The notes: generated by a model from the letters alone, not told the origin. Shown: positions 17,953-28,140, numbered from the stretch's first letter. The stretch: DNA of 64,000 bases from Gammaproteobacteria bacterium (GCA_030427485.1 JAUICG010000002.1:310001-374000); one strand, 5' to 3'. Program-made: numbers and translations.

Positions 17953-19011
17953 CTAGTTATCCGCAAGCAGCCGCCGAGACAATTTACCATCTGCGGATTC
18001 ATAAATGCCCAGGAAAGTATCAATAATATCAAACATCACCAAATCTATGCTGGAGTCCGGTGGCTTCCTGATAATGCTCTCAAGTAACTGATAGTTTCGC
18101 TGCTTCATTACGGGACCGTTTACACCGCTGCGAGGTCGCGTACAAAAATCAATGCCATAGTTCTCTTTCAGCCACTGCATATCATCCTGAAAGCGCTCAA
18201 GGATGATATCTTCTACCCTCGGATGAAGCTCGATAGGCGTCATCTGATCGGCGGGAAGTTGCGCCAGGTACTTGATAAGCAATTGGGATCCGGGAGTCTG
18301 TACATTATCTTTGTCAAAATCGTAGAGCTCACGATACCGCTGCAAGACAAACAATGCTTCGGCGGATAGTGAGCGATTCTTGCTTTTGCTCTTGATACCG
18401 GAAATCTGCACATTAAAAAACTGTTCTGCCTGTCTCAAAAAATCTCTTACTACATCGCCCTCATAAAGCGTTTCGTCATATGTTCTTACCACAACCTGAT
18501 CACCGTAACACTGCCTGTAGTTCTCTATCGTCTCCCGGGCACCGTACCAGAATTTGGCCGGATGAGGTGGCCTATGGGAGGCCTTCAGCTTCTGCTGAAG
18601 AACAGACCTATAATAGGAGACTGGATCACGTACATAACATATAATGCGATAGTCGGTATAACCTGCGTCATCTAGATCAGTCTTGAGCGCCAGTATCTGC
18701 TCCCTGCTAAATCGCCCCAAAAATTCAGATGAGATTATTACTTTGCTCTTGCTGAGAACTCTATACAAAAATTTGTTCCTGAGTTCTTTCGCATCCTTCA
18801 GCCTGGCCGCCTCATCTTTATAGTTGCTGCGATGCCCCCTCGAGAGTTGGGATCGATCACTGTACACCACTTCCAGGAAGTGCTGCGCATTACCGACAAC
18901 ATTGGGATACCCAATGCCATTGAGTTTTCGCTTTTGCGCTGACAGGCTTTCCTGTATCGACGTGGTCCCGGTTTTTCCGGTACCAATATGTATCAGGGCT
19001 TGCTTACTCAT
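17953..19011 (-). CDS. Sulfotransferase-like P-loop protein
   Basis: About 352 residues from ATG 19011 (MSKQALIHIGTGKTGTTSIQ), preceded by GGAGAG. The phosphate-binding loop IGTGKTGTTSIQESL and the later YRIICYVRDPVSYYRSVLQQ correspond to the two PAPS-binding elements of sulfotransferases. The central part also carries NYRQCYGDQVVVRTYDE. The frame is open upstream to 19065, where it would overlap the previous gene, but the ATG with a ribosome binding site is preferred. It follows the glycosyltransferase gene by 46 bp and probably shares its transcript. Confidence 0.78.
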   Translation of the reverse strand: MSKQALIHIGTGKTGTTSIQESLSAQKRKLNGIGYPNVVGNAQHFLEVVYSDRSQLSRGHRSNYKDEAARLKDAKELRNKFLYRVLSKSKVIISSEFLGRFSREQILALKTDLDDAGYTDYRIICYVRDPVSYYRSVLQQKLKASHRPPHPAKFWYGARETIENYRQCYGDQVVVRTYDETLYEGDVVRDFLRQAEQFFNVQISGIKSKSKNRSLSAEALFVLQRYRELYDFDKDNVQTPGSQLLIKYLAQLPADQMTPIELHPRVEDIILERFQDDMQWLKENYGIDFCTRPRSGVNGPVMKQRNYQLLESIIRKPPDSSIDLVMFDIIDTFLGIYESADGKLSRRLLADN

Positions 19012-19057
19012 GTAAGACTCTCCATTAGAAGAGAAGTTATCAAGGAATCTCCCCCTG

Positions 19058-21037
19058 TCAGCCAAGTGTCTTGAAAAAAGCGGCAGTTTCCATGGCTTCT
19101 CGCTTATGGCAGAATCTTTTCGCGGTTGCTATCCCGTTCTTCAATATTCTCTTATATAAGTCTATATCGCTGTCTATTTTTCCGAAAGCTTGACAAATAG
19201 CGTGTGGATTTTTTGGTGGAACAAGAATGCAGTTTTCATAACTCTCCGCATACTCTGACACCCCACCCACATCGGTGAGGATACAGGCAACATTACAGGC
19301 CATCGCTTCTATAGCAGTGCGCCCAAAACCCTGGAAGTCCGATGCATCGATAAAAATCGTCGCTCTTGAGTACAACTCAGCCATTTTATCCGAGGAAGAA
19401 ATAACACCCACGCCCTCGTATTCAAACGGAATATCCTGATCAGAGATATCTTCCCCGAACAAAATTATCCGGGTAGAAGGATACTCAGTTTTTATGAGAG
19501 TGAGGGCGTCTACCAGATTAGAGAAGCCTCTCCTCGGCGTACCTGGTCTGGCCATGGCTACGATCGTGGTCGCAAGCGGCTTGGGAACATCCCGTGGATA
19601 GTACGTGGCAAGATCCAGTCCCAGGGTGATCTTGTTACTGGAAAAGCCGTCTTTCCGAATCAGTTCCTGAAGCCAGCTGGATTTTACAATTCTGTTATTT
19701 ATCTTGGAGTAAGTTTCAAGAACTGCATTCCGCGAGCGTTTATCTGATTCCGGGAAAAACCAGGACTCGTAGTCCTGCAGGAAGTACGCGGACGACCTGG
19801 CAGCACCATTGCGAACAACTGCCGCCACCCAGTTGGCTGTGGTCCAATGCGTTGCTACTGCGATATCGGATTCAGGGAAATTACTGATCAGATCATTCGC
19901 ATCTTTGAAGATGATCGGCTGTGTATACCACTTCCAGGCCTCAGTCTCTGCATATTGGTATAACGCGACTACACGAACTTCGATACCGAGTAGAACGAGT
20001 TCGTTTGCCAACTGCACTGCAGATATCACGCCACCCGCCACCGCTATATTGTGAAGCACATATGTGACTCTTAGCTTATTCGGGCTAACCATTCTGGAAG
20101 TAAATTTCTTGCTGGCAATGGCGGTACTTCCTGTCGGCAATCGAGCCAATCCGACAAGCGCAGCCTTTACAATCCCCAAATACTCTCGTCGCCTGAAATG
20201 ACTTCTAAGTATGCGGTACGTTTCCCTGGCGGTAGTTAGCGGAGATAATCGCTGATCCAATGCCAACTGATTGAGCAAAGGGGACAATTGTTGAACGTTA
20301 TGCTGACGCAGCGCTTTCAGACTGTTTCTTGATCCAGGCTTGGATAGCAGGCGCGTTCTATCATGGTCGATTTCTGCGGCTATATCATCAGGAAATCGAT
20401 AGACATAGACAGTATCCGCCAGACGAGCCCGAGGAGACTCGTTGAAACTGGCAACAGAAACGTCCAGCAAAGCCCATGCCAACGTCTTGTAACCCTCATC
20501 AAGATAGCTTCTTTCTCTAAAACAATTTTTTTCAATCAACACACAGGCTGATTTATCCAGATAAAATGCCAAAGCACCCGGCCTGCCTTTGGTCCTGGAG
20601 AACCAATCCATAGTGTTGAGCGTACAGCCTGCCGGCATTGGGGCTGCCATGCTGGTGCCGCTATTGCCGAGAGCCATCACTTCACCGGAGCTTCGATCGC
20701 TCAGGATGACAGATAGCATTTCGTTGAGCCAATTCGCAGGCACGATAACATTCCCGGATACGATACAGACGTACTCGGAAGTAGTTTCCCGAATGATGTC
20801 ATTTGCGCTTGCCACTGGCGAAAAATCAACCGCAAGATAACTCATCACAGGATTGCTCCTGGATATTTCCAGTAAATACTTTGTGGTGGTGCTGTCGCAA
20901 TTTGTGCCCAACAAAGTAACGCGGCACGCTGCAGTCAGATCGCTATGTGAAAGCGAACTGATCGTCTCCTGTATAAAACTAAGCTTGTCGCCTAATGCGA
21001 CAATAACTTCGACTAATGGTCCATCTCGCGTGCTCAT
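19058..21037 (-). CDS. Two-domain glycosyltransferase (GT2-like plus WsaF-like GT4)
   Basis: About 659 residues from ATG 21037. The first ~250 residues follow the GT2 outline, but the metal/nucleotide motif reads IVSGNVIVP where the paralogous fusion protein has LNSDTIVP, so this half may be inactive. The C-terminal ~330 residues are a GT-B domain with GGVISAVQLANEL, the diagnostic SAYFLQDYESWFFPES, MARPGTPRRGFSNL and the donor-site segment GFGRTAIEAMACNV. The QDYExWFF pattern resembles the WsaF rhamnosyltransferase family. It starts 12 bp after the stop of the large fusion gene and repeats that protein's central architecture in shorter form. Confidence 0.8.
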   Translation of the reverse strand: MSTRDGPLVEVIVALGDKLSFIQETISSLSHSDLTAACRVTLLGTNCDSTTTKYLLEISRSNPVMSYLAVDFSPVASANDIIRETTSEYVCIVSGNVIVPANWLNEMLSVILSDRSSGEVMALGNSGTSMAAPMPAGCTLNTMDWFSRTKGRPGALAFYLDKSACVLIEKNCFRERSYLDEGYKTLAWALLDVSVASFNESPRARLADTVYVYRFPDDIAAEIDHDRTRLLSKPGSRNSLKALRQHNVQQLSPLLNQLALDQRLSPLTTARETYRILRSHFRRREYLGIVKAALVGLARLPTGSTAIASKKFTSRMVSPNKLRVTYVLHNIAVAGGVISAVQLANELVLLGIEVRVVALYQYAETEAWKWYTQPIIFKDANDLISNFPESDIAVATHWTTANWVAAVVRNGAARSSAYFLQDYESWFFPESDKRSRNAVLETYSKINNRIVKSSWLQELIRKDGFSSNKITLGLDLATYYPRDVPKPLATTIVAMARPGTPRRGFSNLVDALTLIKTEYPSTRIILFGEDISDQDIPFEYEGVGVISSSDKMAELYSRATIFIDASDFQGFGRTAIEAMACNVACILTDVGGVSEYAESYENCILVPPKNPHAICQAFGKIDSDIDLYKRILKNGIATAKRFCHKREAMETAAFFKTLG

Positions 21038-21049
21038 GTCTTGTAGCAA

Positions 21050-24000
21050 CTATCCGTTCATCACTCCACTGAAGACTTCCAACCAGTTCTTCGCCGTCTT
21101 ATCCAGGCAATAGTTCTCCCTGACATTCGAATGGGCAGCACTACTTAGTCTGTTCCTGAGCCTGTCATCTTCAATCAACCGCCTGATAGCCTGATACCAG
21201 TCTTCGCTGGTGCTCCCAACCAACAAAGCATTCTCCTCATCAGACGCTATACCCTGGTAGATTGGCAGGTCGGAACATATTATCGCCAGGCCAAGCGCAG
21301 AATAATCCAGAAACTTAATATGACTCTTTCCGCGATTGAAGTGGGTATCTTGCAAAGGGATTATGCCAATGTCCCAGGGACCCTGCTCCCGCAACCATTT
21401 CACAAAGACAGGATAGCTCAGAGCTGGAGGGACTCTGATGTGATTGCCAAAACCCAGGCTGCCATGAGCTGCACCTCCGATAATGTCGAGGGTCACCCGC
21501 CCCTCGTACTCTGCCTCTATCTTCCTCCAGGCATCCATGACCAGATTCAGGTCATCAGCATGCGTCTTGCTTCCCATATACAATATTTTCAATGACTTGC
21601 CCGGGTTGGCGTCGCGCGCCGTCGGGTTATCGAACCAGAGAGCTTCGTCCAGTGCGTTGTGAATACAGTAAACGTTCGCGTTGATTTTTTTCAGCGACTG
21701 TTGGAGTGTTTCAGTTGAGGTTACAATTGCGTCTGATCTCGATGCCAGCAGTTCCAGTGCTGCAAGTTCTTCCGAAGGAAGTAAGGAGGCGCTGCTTTCA
21801 TCCAAGTTGAAGAGGTCGTCATCTATTTCGTGCACCAATCTCATCCCCCTGCTTTTGCACAGTTGGAGCAACAAACCCACGGTTTCCTGATCCTTTATTG
21901 CATTGCGTTGCACCACGCAAAGATCAGCTACACTAGCCTCCAAACTCCCAAGACTCCTGATAATAACCAGTTCAAGCTTGCTGGCAATAGTCTTGTTCGA
22001 TAGAGGCTGGATAAGTCTGATAAAGGCTGATCCCGCGGGCTCCTCGATATCTCCCATCACACATGGCCAGACGGCAATCCTGGCCGGGTTGTTCTCTGAA
22101 AACTCGAATGGCCAGAATTTCTTATAGTTTCTCATGTGTCGTTCGTGCTGCAGAGAGCGGAACAGCGAAAGCTTCGAAAGCACAGCACGCTCAATACTGT
22201 ATCTGCTCGCTGTAGTTATACCCTGACCCTGCAAACGACGGCGAAACTCCCGGTTCTGGATCAAACCAGCCAGTGCGTCCTCCATTTCCTTTTTTGAGCT
22301 TGTATCGACGATGACTGCGTTCTCACCATCAACCGCATACTCGTGTACCCCGCCCTTGGCAGGAAGAATTACCGAACATCCACATGCCATTGCCTCGAGG
22401 CCAGTACGACCAAATGCCTGGTACTCTGAAAAATCGACAAAAATATCTGAAGTCCGTAAAACTTCCGCGACTTCCTCCCTGACCAGGACGCCCCTATGCT
22501 CAAACACGAAATCAAGTTCCAGCCACGGCGCTTGAAGAATGCGAAACTCCTCCAGTTGCTCAAGGTCACATCCAAATGTGACAATTCTCACTCTATCCGG
22601 ATCAGCATTCTTAATGCGCTTCAAAATTTCCAGAGTAACCCAACTCGCTCGCCTCGGAGTCGATGGGCGAATCATTGCACATACGGTCGTAACTTCAGTA
22701 TCGGATTCGCGCGTCGGGAATGACGGAAAATACACACTCGTATCCAGGCTGGGAGAGACTCTCCTCACCTTGCGATAATGCTTCTCCTCCACGATGCGAC
22801 ATAACCAGTCAGTCTTGGCGAAAAGACACATATCCTCGACGCAGGTATAGGACTCGGAGGCACTTTGCCAATCCGGCGTACCTTCCTTGAAAAACCAGGG
22901 CTCATAGTCCTGTATATAGTAGGCCACCAGCAACTGTGGATTCCTTCTCGCTATTGGTGCAATCAGCGCAGGTGATGACCACAAAGTCGCTACGATGATA
23001 TTAAACGCTTCCGAGGCCCGGAACAGCTCCTCCTGATCACTGAAGAACAGGAAATAGTCGCCCTTATCATATAGCTGAGAGTAAGCCTCCCTGAACCCGT
23101 CTCTATACTTTTCCAGGGTGGCCACCCTGGCATTGATGCCGAGTTTGCGCATGCCGGTTACTTCCTGAACTACGGAATGCGCACCACCACCGCCACCGCG
23201 CACTGGCATCACATACAGTATACTCAACGAATCTTGCCGGCGCTGGTCCTCGGTCAATTCTCCGCTATTCAAATAGTGTCGAATACGCTCTCTGACGTCT
23301 TCCAACTCCACACTTGTCTTTAGGCGCTCCACCCCTTTCTTTATTCTGGATTCGCCGTGCTTTTGCTTCAGCGCGTTACCTCCCTTTTTGGAAAGGATTC
23401 TGCGCCGTTCGTGGTTGTAACTTTTCGACTTTGCGTGGAAGACATAGACTTGATCGGCTATTGCCAGATCAAAACCCGCATCCACTGCCCGCAAACAGTA
23501 GTCATTCTCCTCTCCATAGCCCTCCGGAAACGACTCTTCATCCAGGAGACCCACTGCATCGAGCACGGAGCGCTTTATCGCAAAACAAAAGCCGTTTACG
23601 AAATCCACCCTTGGAAAGCGCTTTTCGGATACCTGATAGACGACTTCCGCCATCTGGTTGACATCCAGCCCCTTTTTCAATTCATTGACAGCCCAATCAC
23701 CACCCGCGTCAAACCGCTCAGGTACCGACTGCCAGCTCGCGGCATTTGAGAGTGGGCCGACAATGCCCACCGATGGATCACTCTCGCCACATTCCAGTAA
23801 GCCCTTCAGCCATAAGCGTGGCACGATGGTGTCGCTGTTCAAGCAGACTACGTATTCCGACTTGCTCGCTCTCAGGGCGATATTAGCCGCTTTGGTATAA
23901 CCCAGGGCTTGCTCATTCTCGAACAGGACAGTGTCCGGATACTCGGCACAAAAACGTCCGAGGAAGTGAGTCGTCTCCTCATCCGATCCATCGTTAACGA

Positions 24001-25360
24001 TATAGAGTGTAAAACTCTCAAGCGTATTTTCGATAACAGAACGCAGGCAGGAAGCCACGTCTTCCAGGGCGTTATGGACGCATACAACAATGTCAACAGT
24101 CGGAATACGCGCAGGGCGAACAGGATACAAATCCAGTTTGCCACTGGTCGGTGTTTCAGCTTCCGAAAGAACGGCTTTCGATTTATCCGACTTCCACTTT
24201 TCGTAATCGCGAATGGCATCGCTGACATAATGAATCGCCGATGGCTGGCTCTTTCTAAGGAGAAGCTTTTGTTTGGCAGAGACTATCTTGCTGCCAATTT
24301 TCCAGCTATTTGAACCTGCCATTGCCTTCGTGCCGCTGACAATACTGCGTAGAAAGCCTTGTAGCGTTTCTGCTTCAGCCTTATATTGCGAGACCTGCCT
24401 ACCCAGCTTTTCGCTCTCCAGGCTAACGCGCCTGAAATCCTCCCTGGCTTTGGACTCCCGCTCTGTTGCTCGCTCTACCAGACTTTGCTTTCTCGCCATT
24501 TTCTTGTTCAATTCGTGGATAGTATTGTCCAGCTTCAAGAATCTGGAATACCCCTTTTCTTCATAATCCCGAAGTATCTCATCGCAACCTCGCGATACCT
24601 CCCGGCTGGTTGCCCTGGGGTCGAGCGTGCCTTCTACCAGGCCGCGATACAGCGCCTCCTGCCGCTGATTCAGAAATTCTGAGCAGTCTTCTTCGGTATC
24701 TCGCTCTCTATACATCGTGAAATCGATCATTTTGTCCAGATGCTCCTGGGCGGGTACCTGCAATCCGCTAAGCCCATGGCTGGCGGCTTGCTTGACTATG
24801 TCTTCGGCTACATGCCGCGGCTGAATCATCAGGCGCTTATGTGAAACGAACAGATTCACATGCTCCCTCGATACATAAAGAGCCTCTCTGGTGTACTTCT
24901 CCCAAAGCGCTATCCCCACGCTTATGGGCGTTCCGTTTCTGGTCAGGAGGCTTCGAGCAATTTCTATCGGATTTCGATAGATATGGACGCACACACTGTC
25001 GGACAGGAACTTTTCCCACAGGGGAAGTGTTAGGCAGAGACGTGGCTCTTTTATCACCCAGGGTTCATGAGCCCCCAGTTCATCCAGTAGCCTCTTCGCT
25101 CCGGACTCAAAATCATCGACGACCTTTTGACTGAGATCATCCAGACTGAACTTGTGGATGCGGTTCCAGTCGCAGTTGACTGATTTAAGTACAGAGTCGT
25201 TCAGGTTCCTGACATCTCGCCTTTCCCAGAAGCCTTTAGGGTTCTCTTCGTTGGCGCCAATGCTTTCTCCTTCCGCACCAAAATAGGCGCCCATCAGATT
25301 CAACAGACCGGTTAGCGCTGATGTACCGGACCGATGCATACCTAACACGAGGAGATTCAT
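21050..25360 (-). CDS. Four-domain fusion: sulfotransferase, GT2, WsaF-like GT4, second GT4
   Basis: One uninterrupted frame of 1436 residues starting at an ATG. Residues 1-215 are a sulfotransferase with PAPS loop VLGMHRSGTSALTGLLN and VCVHIYRNPIEIARSLLTR. Residues about 275-345 form a charged coiled coil. Residues 420-660 are a GT2 with intact LNSD (507-510) and GYGEENDYCLRA. Residues about 710-1070 are a GT-B domain with YYIQDYEPWFF, MIRPSTPRRA and AFGRTGLEAMACG. Residues about 1085-1436 form a second GT-B domain with LVHEIDDDLFNLD and KFLDYSALGLAI. The enzyme could add and sulfate several sugars in one pass. The next gene repeats the GT2-GT4 part. No frameshift is visible. Confidence 0.88.
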   Translation of the reverse strand: MNLLVLGMHRSGTSALTGLLNLMGAYFGAEGESIGANEENPKGFWERRDVRNLNDSVLKSVNCDWNRIHKFSLDDLSQKVVDDFESGAKRLLDELGAHEPWVIKEPRLCLTLPLWEKFLSDSVCVHIYRNPIEIARSLLTRNGTPISVGIALWEKYTREALYVSREHVNLFVSHKRLMIQPRHVAEDIVKQAASHGLSGLQVPAQEHLDKMIDFTMYRERDTEEDCSEFLNQRQEALYRGLVEGTLDPRATSREVSRGCDEILRDYEEKGYSRFLKLDNTIHELNKKMARKQSLVERATERESKAREDFRRVSLESEKLGRQVSQYKAEAETLQGFLRSIVSGTKAMAGSNSWKIGSKIVSAKQKLLLRKSQPSAIHYVSDAIRDYEKWKSDKSKAVLSEAETPTSGKLDLYPVRPARIPTVDIVVCVHNALEDVASCLRSVIENTLESFTLYIVNDGSDEETTHFLGRFCAEYPDTVLFENEQALGYTKAANIALRASKSEYVVCLNSDTIVPRLWLKGLLECGESDPSVGIVGPLSNAASWQSVPERFDAGGDWAVNELKKGLDVNQMAEVVYQVSEKRFPRVDFVNGFCFAIKRSVLDAVGLLDEESFPEGYGEENDYCLRAVDAGFDLAIADQVYVFHAKSKSYNHERRRILSKKGGNALKQKHGESRIKKGVERLKTSVELEDVRERIRHYLNSGELTEDQRRQDSLSILYVMPVRGGGGGAHSVVQEVTGMRKLGINARVATLEKYRDGFREAYSQLYDKGDYFLFFSDQEELFRASEAFNIIVATLWSSPALIAPIARRNPQLLVAYYIQDYEPWFFKEGTPDWQSASESYTCVEDMCLFAKTDWLCRIVEEKHYRKVRRVSPSLDTSVYFPSFPTRESDTEVTTVCAMIRPSTPRRASWVTLEILKRIKNADPDRVRIVTFGCDLEQLEEFRILQAPWLELDFVFEHRGVLVREEVAEVLRTSDIFVDFSEYQAFGRTGLEAMACGCSVILPAKGGVHEYAVDGENAVIVDTSSKKEMEDALAGLIQNREFRRRLQGQGITTASRYSIERAVLSKLSLFRSLQHERHMRNYKKFWPFEFSENNPARIAVWPCVMGDIEEPAGSAFIRLIQPLSNKTIASKLELVIIRSLGSLEASVADLCVVQRNAIKDQETVGLLLQLCKSRGMRLVHEIDDDLFNLDESSASLLPSEELAALELLASRSDAIVTSTETLQQSLKKINANVYCIHNALDEALWFDNPTARDANPGKSLKILYMGSKTHADDLNLVMDAWRKIEAEYEGRVTLDIIGGAAHGSLGFGNHIRVPPALSYPVFVKWLREQGPWDIGIIPLQDTHFNRGKSHIKFLDYSALGLAIICSDLPIYQGIASDEENALLVGSTSEDWYQAIRRLIEDDRLRNRLSSAAHSNVRENYCLDKTAKNWLEVFSGVMNG

Positions 25361-25824
25361 ACAAGTAACTCTAAAGACCTGTCAACAATATGGAACTTTA
25401 GTAACCCCAGGGAGGTTTGTTGTCATAAAAACCCGGGGCGGGCTTTTCTACCGAACCCCCTCACTGAAGACGGGTGTCCGGCTCTCCGCTGTCTCTCACT
25501 CTGAGCACATGGTTGGGAACGCGTTCGTGAGTTCGAGTTTGGAGGTTTTCTTGTTCATCCGGACAGTTTCCGAGGAACTACACACCATCAAAAATCCACG
25601 ACAATACTAGCAGTAAAGCACTGTCGATAACCACTGATACACCACAATCAGCTTAGACTGGTAATGTCCCAATACCCCTTCATCTCAGAAGCTGTTTTCA
25701 ATTACCGCAATCTAATGTTAGATTGGGAAAAATATAGCGGGCCAGTGGTCTTCACGCGGCATCAAAGGCGCTCTGCGACACTCGGTGTACCCCAATATAA
25801 AGCTCGGATCCCTGGTGGGAAAAA
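25361..25824. other. Divergent intergenic region with 18-bp palindrome
   Basis: About 460 bp between the fusion gene and a GT2 gene. CAATCTAA-TG-TTAGATTG at 25708-25725 is a perfect 8+8 inverted repeat, a typical operator size, about 100 bp before the GT2 start. A GC-rich repeat bounded by A and T runs lies at about 25424-25445, but no gene ends there. No RNA gene is recognised. Confidence 0.4.
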
Positions 25825-26769
25825 TTGAATATCGCCGTTGTCATCGTTAACTTTAACAGTGGGGGCTTGCTCGCCAAGTGCATAAACCATCTACTAAACC
25901 AGTCCCGCCAGGCCGACATCATAATGGTAATCGACAATGGAAGCCTGGACAGTTCCATGGCAAATCTGCCCGCATGCTCAACACTCAAAACCCATTGCCT
26001 GGAAGAAAACCACGGCTTCGCGGGTGCCAATAACTTCGCCTTTCAACTGCTTCCGGAAGCAGACTATTTTATTACCCTGAACCCGGATGCTTTCCCGGAA
26101 TCAGATTTTATAGAAAGACTTGAGGAAGCAGCAAGAGCGTACCCGGATTACACCAGCTTTGCCAGCAGAATGATGCAGGATAATCTTACTCTGGATGGTG
26201 CGGGCGATGTTTACCATATATCCGGTTTGGCATGGCGCAATCTTCATAACCGACCGTACTTACCGGACCAGCACCAACCCCGCGAAGTGTTCGCGCCGTG
26301 CGCCGGAGCCGCGATGTATAGAGCAAAGGACCTCAGGGAGGCAGGGGGCTTCGACGATACATTCTTTTGTTACATGGAGGATGTCGACCTGGGCTATCGC
26401 CTGCAACTGAAGGGGTGCCGATGTCTGTACGTTCCCCAGGCAGCGGTCCTACACCTGGGGTCGGCAATTACCGGCAAATATCCCGATTTTGCGCTCTACT
26501 ACGGGCACAGGAACCTGGTCTGGACCCTCGTCAAAAACGCTCCGGCGCCCTTACTGGGCCTGGCTTTACCCGCCCATATTTTGATGACTATCGTCGTGGG
26601 TATCGTGCTCCTGGCCCGCGGCAATCTCAAACCCTATTTAAAAGCCAAATTCGACGCTTTGCGTGAACTGCGTCGGGTGTTGCAGCAGAGAAAACTGGTT
26701 CAGAGGAGCAGGCAAGTGAGCAGTTGGCGGGTACTGCGACTCTACGATTTCCATCTCACAAAACGTTAG
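25825..26769 (+). CDS. Family 2 glycosyltransferase (rhamnosyltransferase-like)
   Basis: A 314-residue protein starting at a TTG preceded by GGTGGGA. The GT-A domain begins at the first residues (IAVVIVNFNSGGLLAKC), so a longer protein is unlikely. It has VIDNGSLD, the DxD-like ITLNPDAFPE and the catalytic region CYMEDVDLGYRLQLKG. A hydrophobic segment near residues 250-275 (LPAHILMTIVVGIVLL) and a basic tail suggest association with the inner membrane, as in WbbL-like O-antigen transferases. It runs convergently toward the steroid operon. Confidence 0.85.
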   Translation: MNIAVVIVNFNSGGLLAKCINHLLNQSRQADIIMVIDNGSLDSSMANLPACSTLKTHCLEENHGFAGANNFAFQLLPEADYFITLNPDAFPESDFIERLEEAARAYPDYTSFASRMMQDNLTLDGAGDVYHISGLAWRNLHNRPYLPDQHQPREVFAPCAGAAMYRAKDLREAGGFDDTFFCYMEDVDLGYRLQLKGCRCLYVPQAAVLHLGSAITGKYPDFALYYGHRNLVWTLVKNAPAPLLGLALPAHILMTIVVGIVLLARGNLKPYLKAKFDALRELRRVLQQRKLVQRSRQVSSWRVLRLYDFHLTKR

Positions 26770-26824
26770 GTCGCCTCCCCGTCAATCCAGCCGCAAACAT
26801 CCCACCTCATAACACCGCAGTAAA

Positions 26825-28027
26825 TCAGGCGACCTCGAATAAACCGGCAGCACCCATGCCGCCACCAATACACATTGTAACTACAACGTACTTTGCGCCG
26901 CGACGCTTGCCCTCGAGCAAGGCGTGCCCCACCATGCGGGCTCCACTCATTCCAAACGGGTGCCCGATCGAGATTGAGCCACCATTTACATTCAGCCTGT
27001 CATTGTCAATGCCCAGTTGATCACGGCAGTAAACCACCTGGCAGGCAAACGCCTCATTCAGTTCCCACAGATCGATATCGCCGACACTCAAGCCGTGACG
27101 CCGCAGCAGTTTGGGAACGGCAAATACCGGCCCGATGCCCATTTCGTCAGATTTGCAACCCGCAACCGCGAGGCCTCGATAGAATCCCAGTGGCGCAATC
27201 CCCTTCTGTGCCGCCAGCGCACTGTCCATGACGAGGCAGGCGGAAGCGCCATCGGACAACTGCGACGAGTTTCCGGCGGTAATGAATTTCCCCTGCTGTA
27301 CCCATTGACCGTCCTTGAAAACAGGCTCGAGGGCCTGCAAGCTTTCCAGGGTTGTAGACGGCCGGTTACAGTCATCACGATCAACCACTGTATCCTGATA
27401 ACTTGTCTCTTTGGTTTCCCTGTCGAACACCGCCATCGTAGTGTTCATCGGCACAATCTCTTCCTCGAACAAGCCCGCCTGCTGAGCCGCGGCAGTTCGC
27501 TGCTGGCTTTGCAGCGCATATATGTCCTGCTCCTCACGACTGATGTTGTAGCGTTCCGAAACTACTTCAGCGGTTTCCAACATCGGCATGTAAGCGGTGG
27601 GATCGAGCGCGGTCACCGCCTTTGAGACATTGCGATAGGCGTTTTTATGCTTGGTCTGAACGAGTGAGATGGATTCGACACCGCCGGCTACGGCAATATC
27701 GTATTCATTGCATATGATGGCCTTGGCGGCCGTTGCAATCGACATCAGTCCGGAGGAACATTGCCGCTCGATGGACATACCGGCTACGGTATCCGGAAGA
27801 CCCCCGGCTATACCGCACAGTCGACCAATATTGTAAGCCTGAGTGCCCTGCTGCGCGGCGGCGCCGAAGATGCAGTCATCCACCTCGGCCGGATCTATGC
27901 CAGCCCTCGCTATGGCTGCGCGTACCACATGGCCACCCATCGCCGGGGCCTCGGTATCGTTGAAGCCGCCGCGAAATGACTTGGCCAGACCGGTTCTTGC
28001 CGTGGATACGATTGCTGCTTCTCTCAT
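26825..28027 (-). CDS. Acetyl-CoA acyltransferase (thiolase), last gene of the steroid operon
   Basis: About 400 residues from ATG 28027 ([13 protein letters not shown]), which has AGGAG eight bases upstream. Thiolase features are the nucleophile Cys in [12 protein letters not shown], the His in [17 protein letters not shown] and the second Cys in [14 protein letters not shown]. It cleaves 3-ketoacyl-CoA to acetyl-CoA and a shortened acyl-CoA. It differs clearly from the FadA6-like thiolase of the same operon, so the two probably act on different chain-shortening steps. A 150-bp gap with a hairpin separates it from ipdF, so it could be partly independent. Confidence 0.9.
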   Translation of the reverse strand: MREAAIVSTARTGLAKSFRGGFNDTEAPAMGGHVVRAAIARAGIDPAEVDDCIFGAAAQQGTQAYNIGRLCGIAGGLPDTVAGMSIERQCSSGLMSIATAAKAIICNEYDIAVAGGVESISLVQTKHKNAYRNVSKAVTALDPTAYMPMLETAEVVSERYNISREEQDIYALQSQQRTAAAQQAGLFEEEIVPMNTTMAVFDRETKETSYQDTVVDRDDCNRPSTTLESLQALEPVFKDGQWVQQGKFITAGNSSQLSDGASACLVMDSALAAQKGIAPLGFYRGLAVAGCKSDEMGIGPVFAVPKLLRRHGLSVGDIDLWELNEAFACQVVYCRDQLGIDNDRLNVNGGSISIGHPFGMSGARMVGHALLEGKRRGAKYVVVTMCIGGGMGAAGLFEVA

Positions 28028-28108
28028 GTGCGTTCTCCTGATGTGCATAGTGGGCTATTCATATGGAACGGGTAACAAGCGGCCTGGATACGTGGTCGAG
28101 GCGGTCGT

Positions 28109-28140
28109 CCTGCCGGGTTCAAACTCTCAGGTCCCGCAGG
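28109..28140 (-). promoter_or_regulatory. Hairpin between ipdF and thiolase genes
   Basis: CCTGCCGGG and CCCGCAGG pair with one bulged base around a 15-nt loop. It sits in the longest gap at this end of the operon and may limit read-through or stabilise the upstream message. No T-run follows, so a classical terminator is unlikely. Confidence 0.3.

Noticed and set aside
25424..25445. GC-rich repeat between A and T runs that looks like a terminator
   Set aside because: No gene ends here on either strand. It lies upstream of two divergent genes and the stem is imperfect.
26769..26834. GGTCGCCT/AGGCGACC inverted repeat at the end of the steroid operon
   Set aside because: The loop is about 50 nt, one arm lies inside the thiolase coding end and no T-run follows, so I do not call it a terminator.
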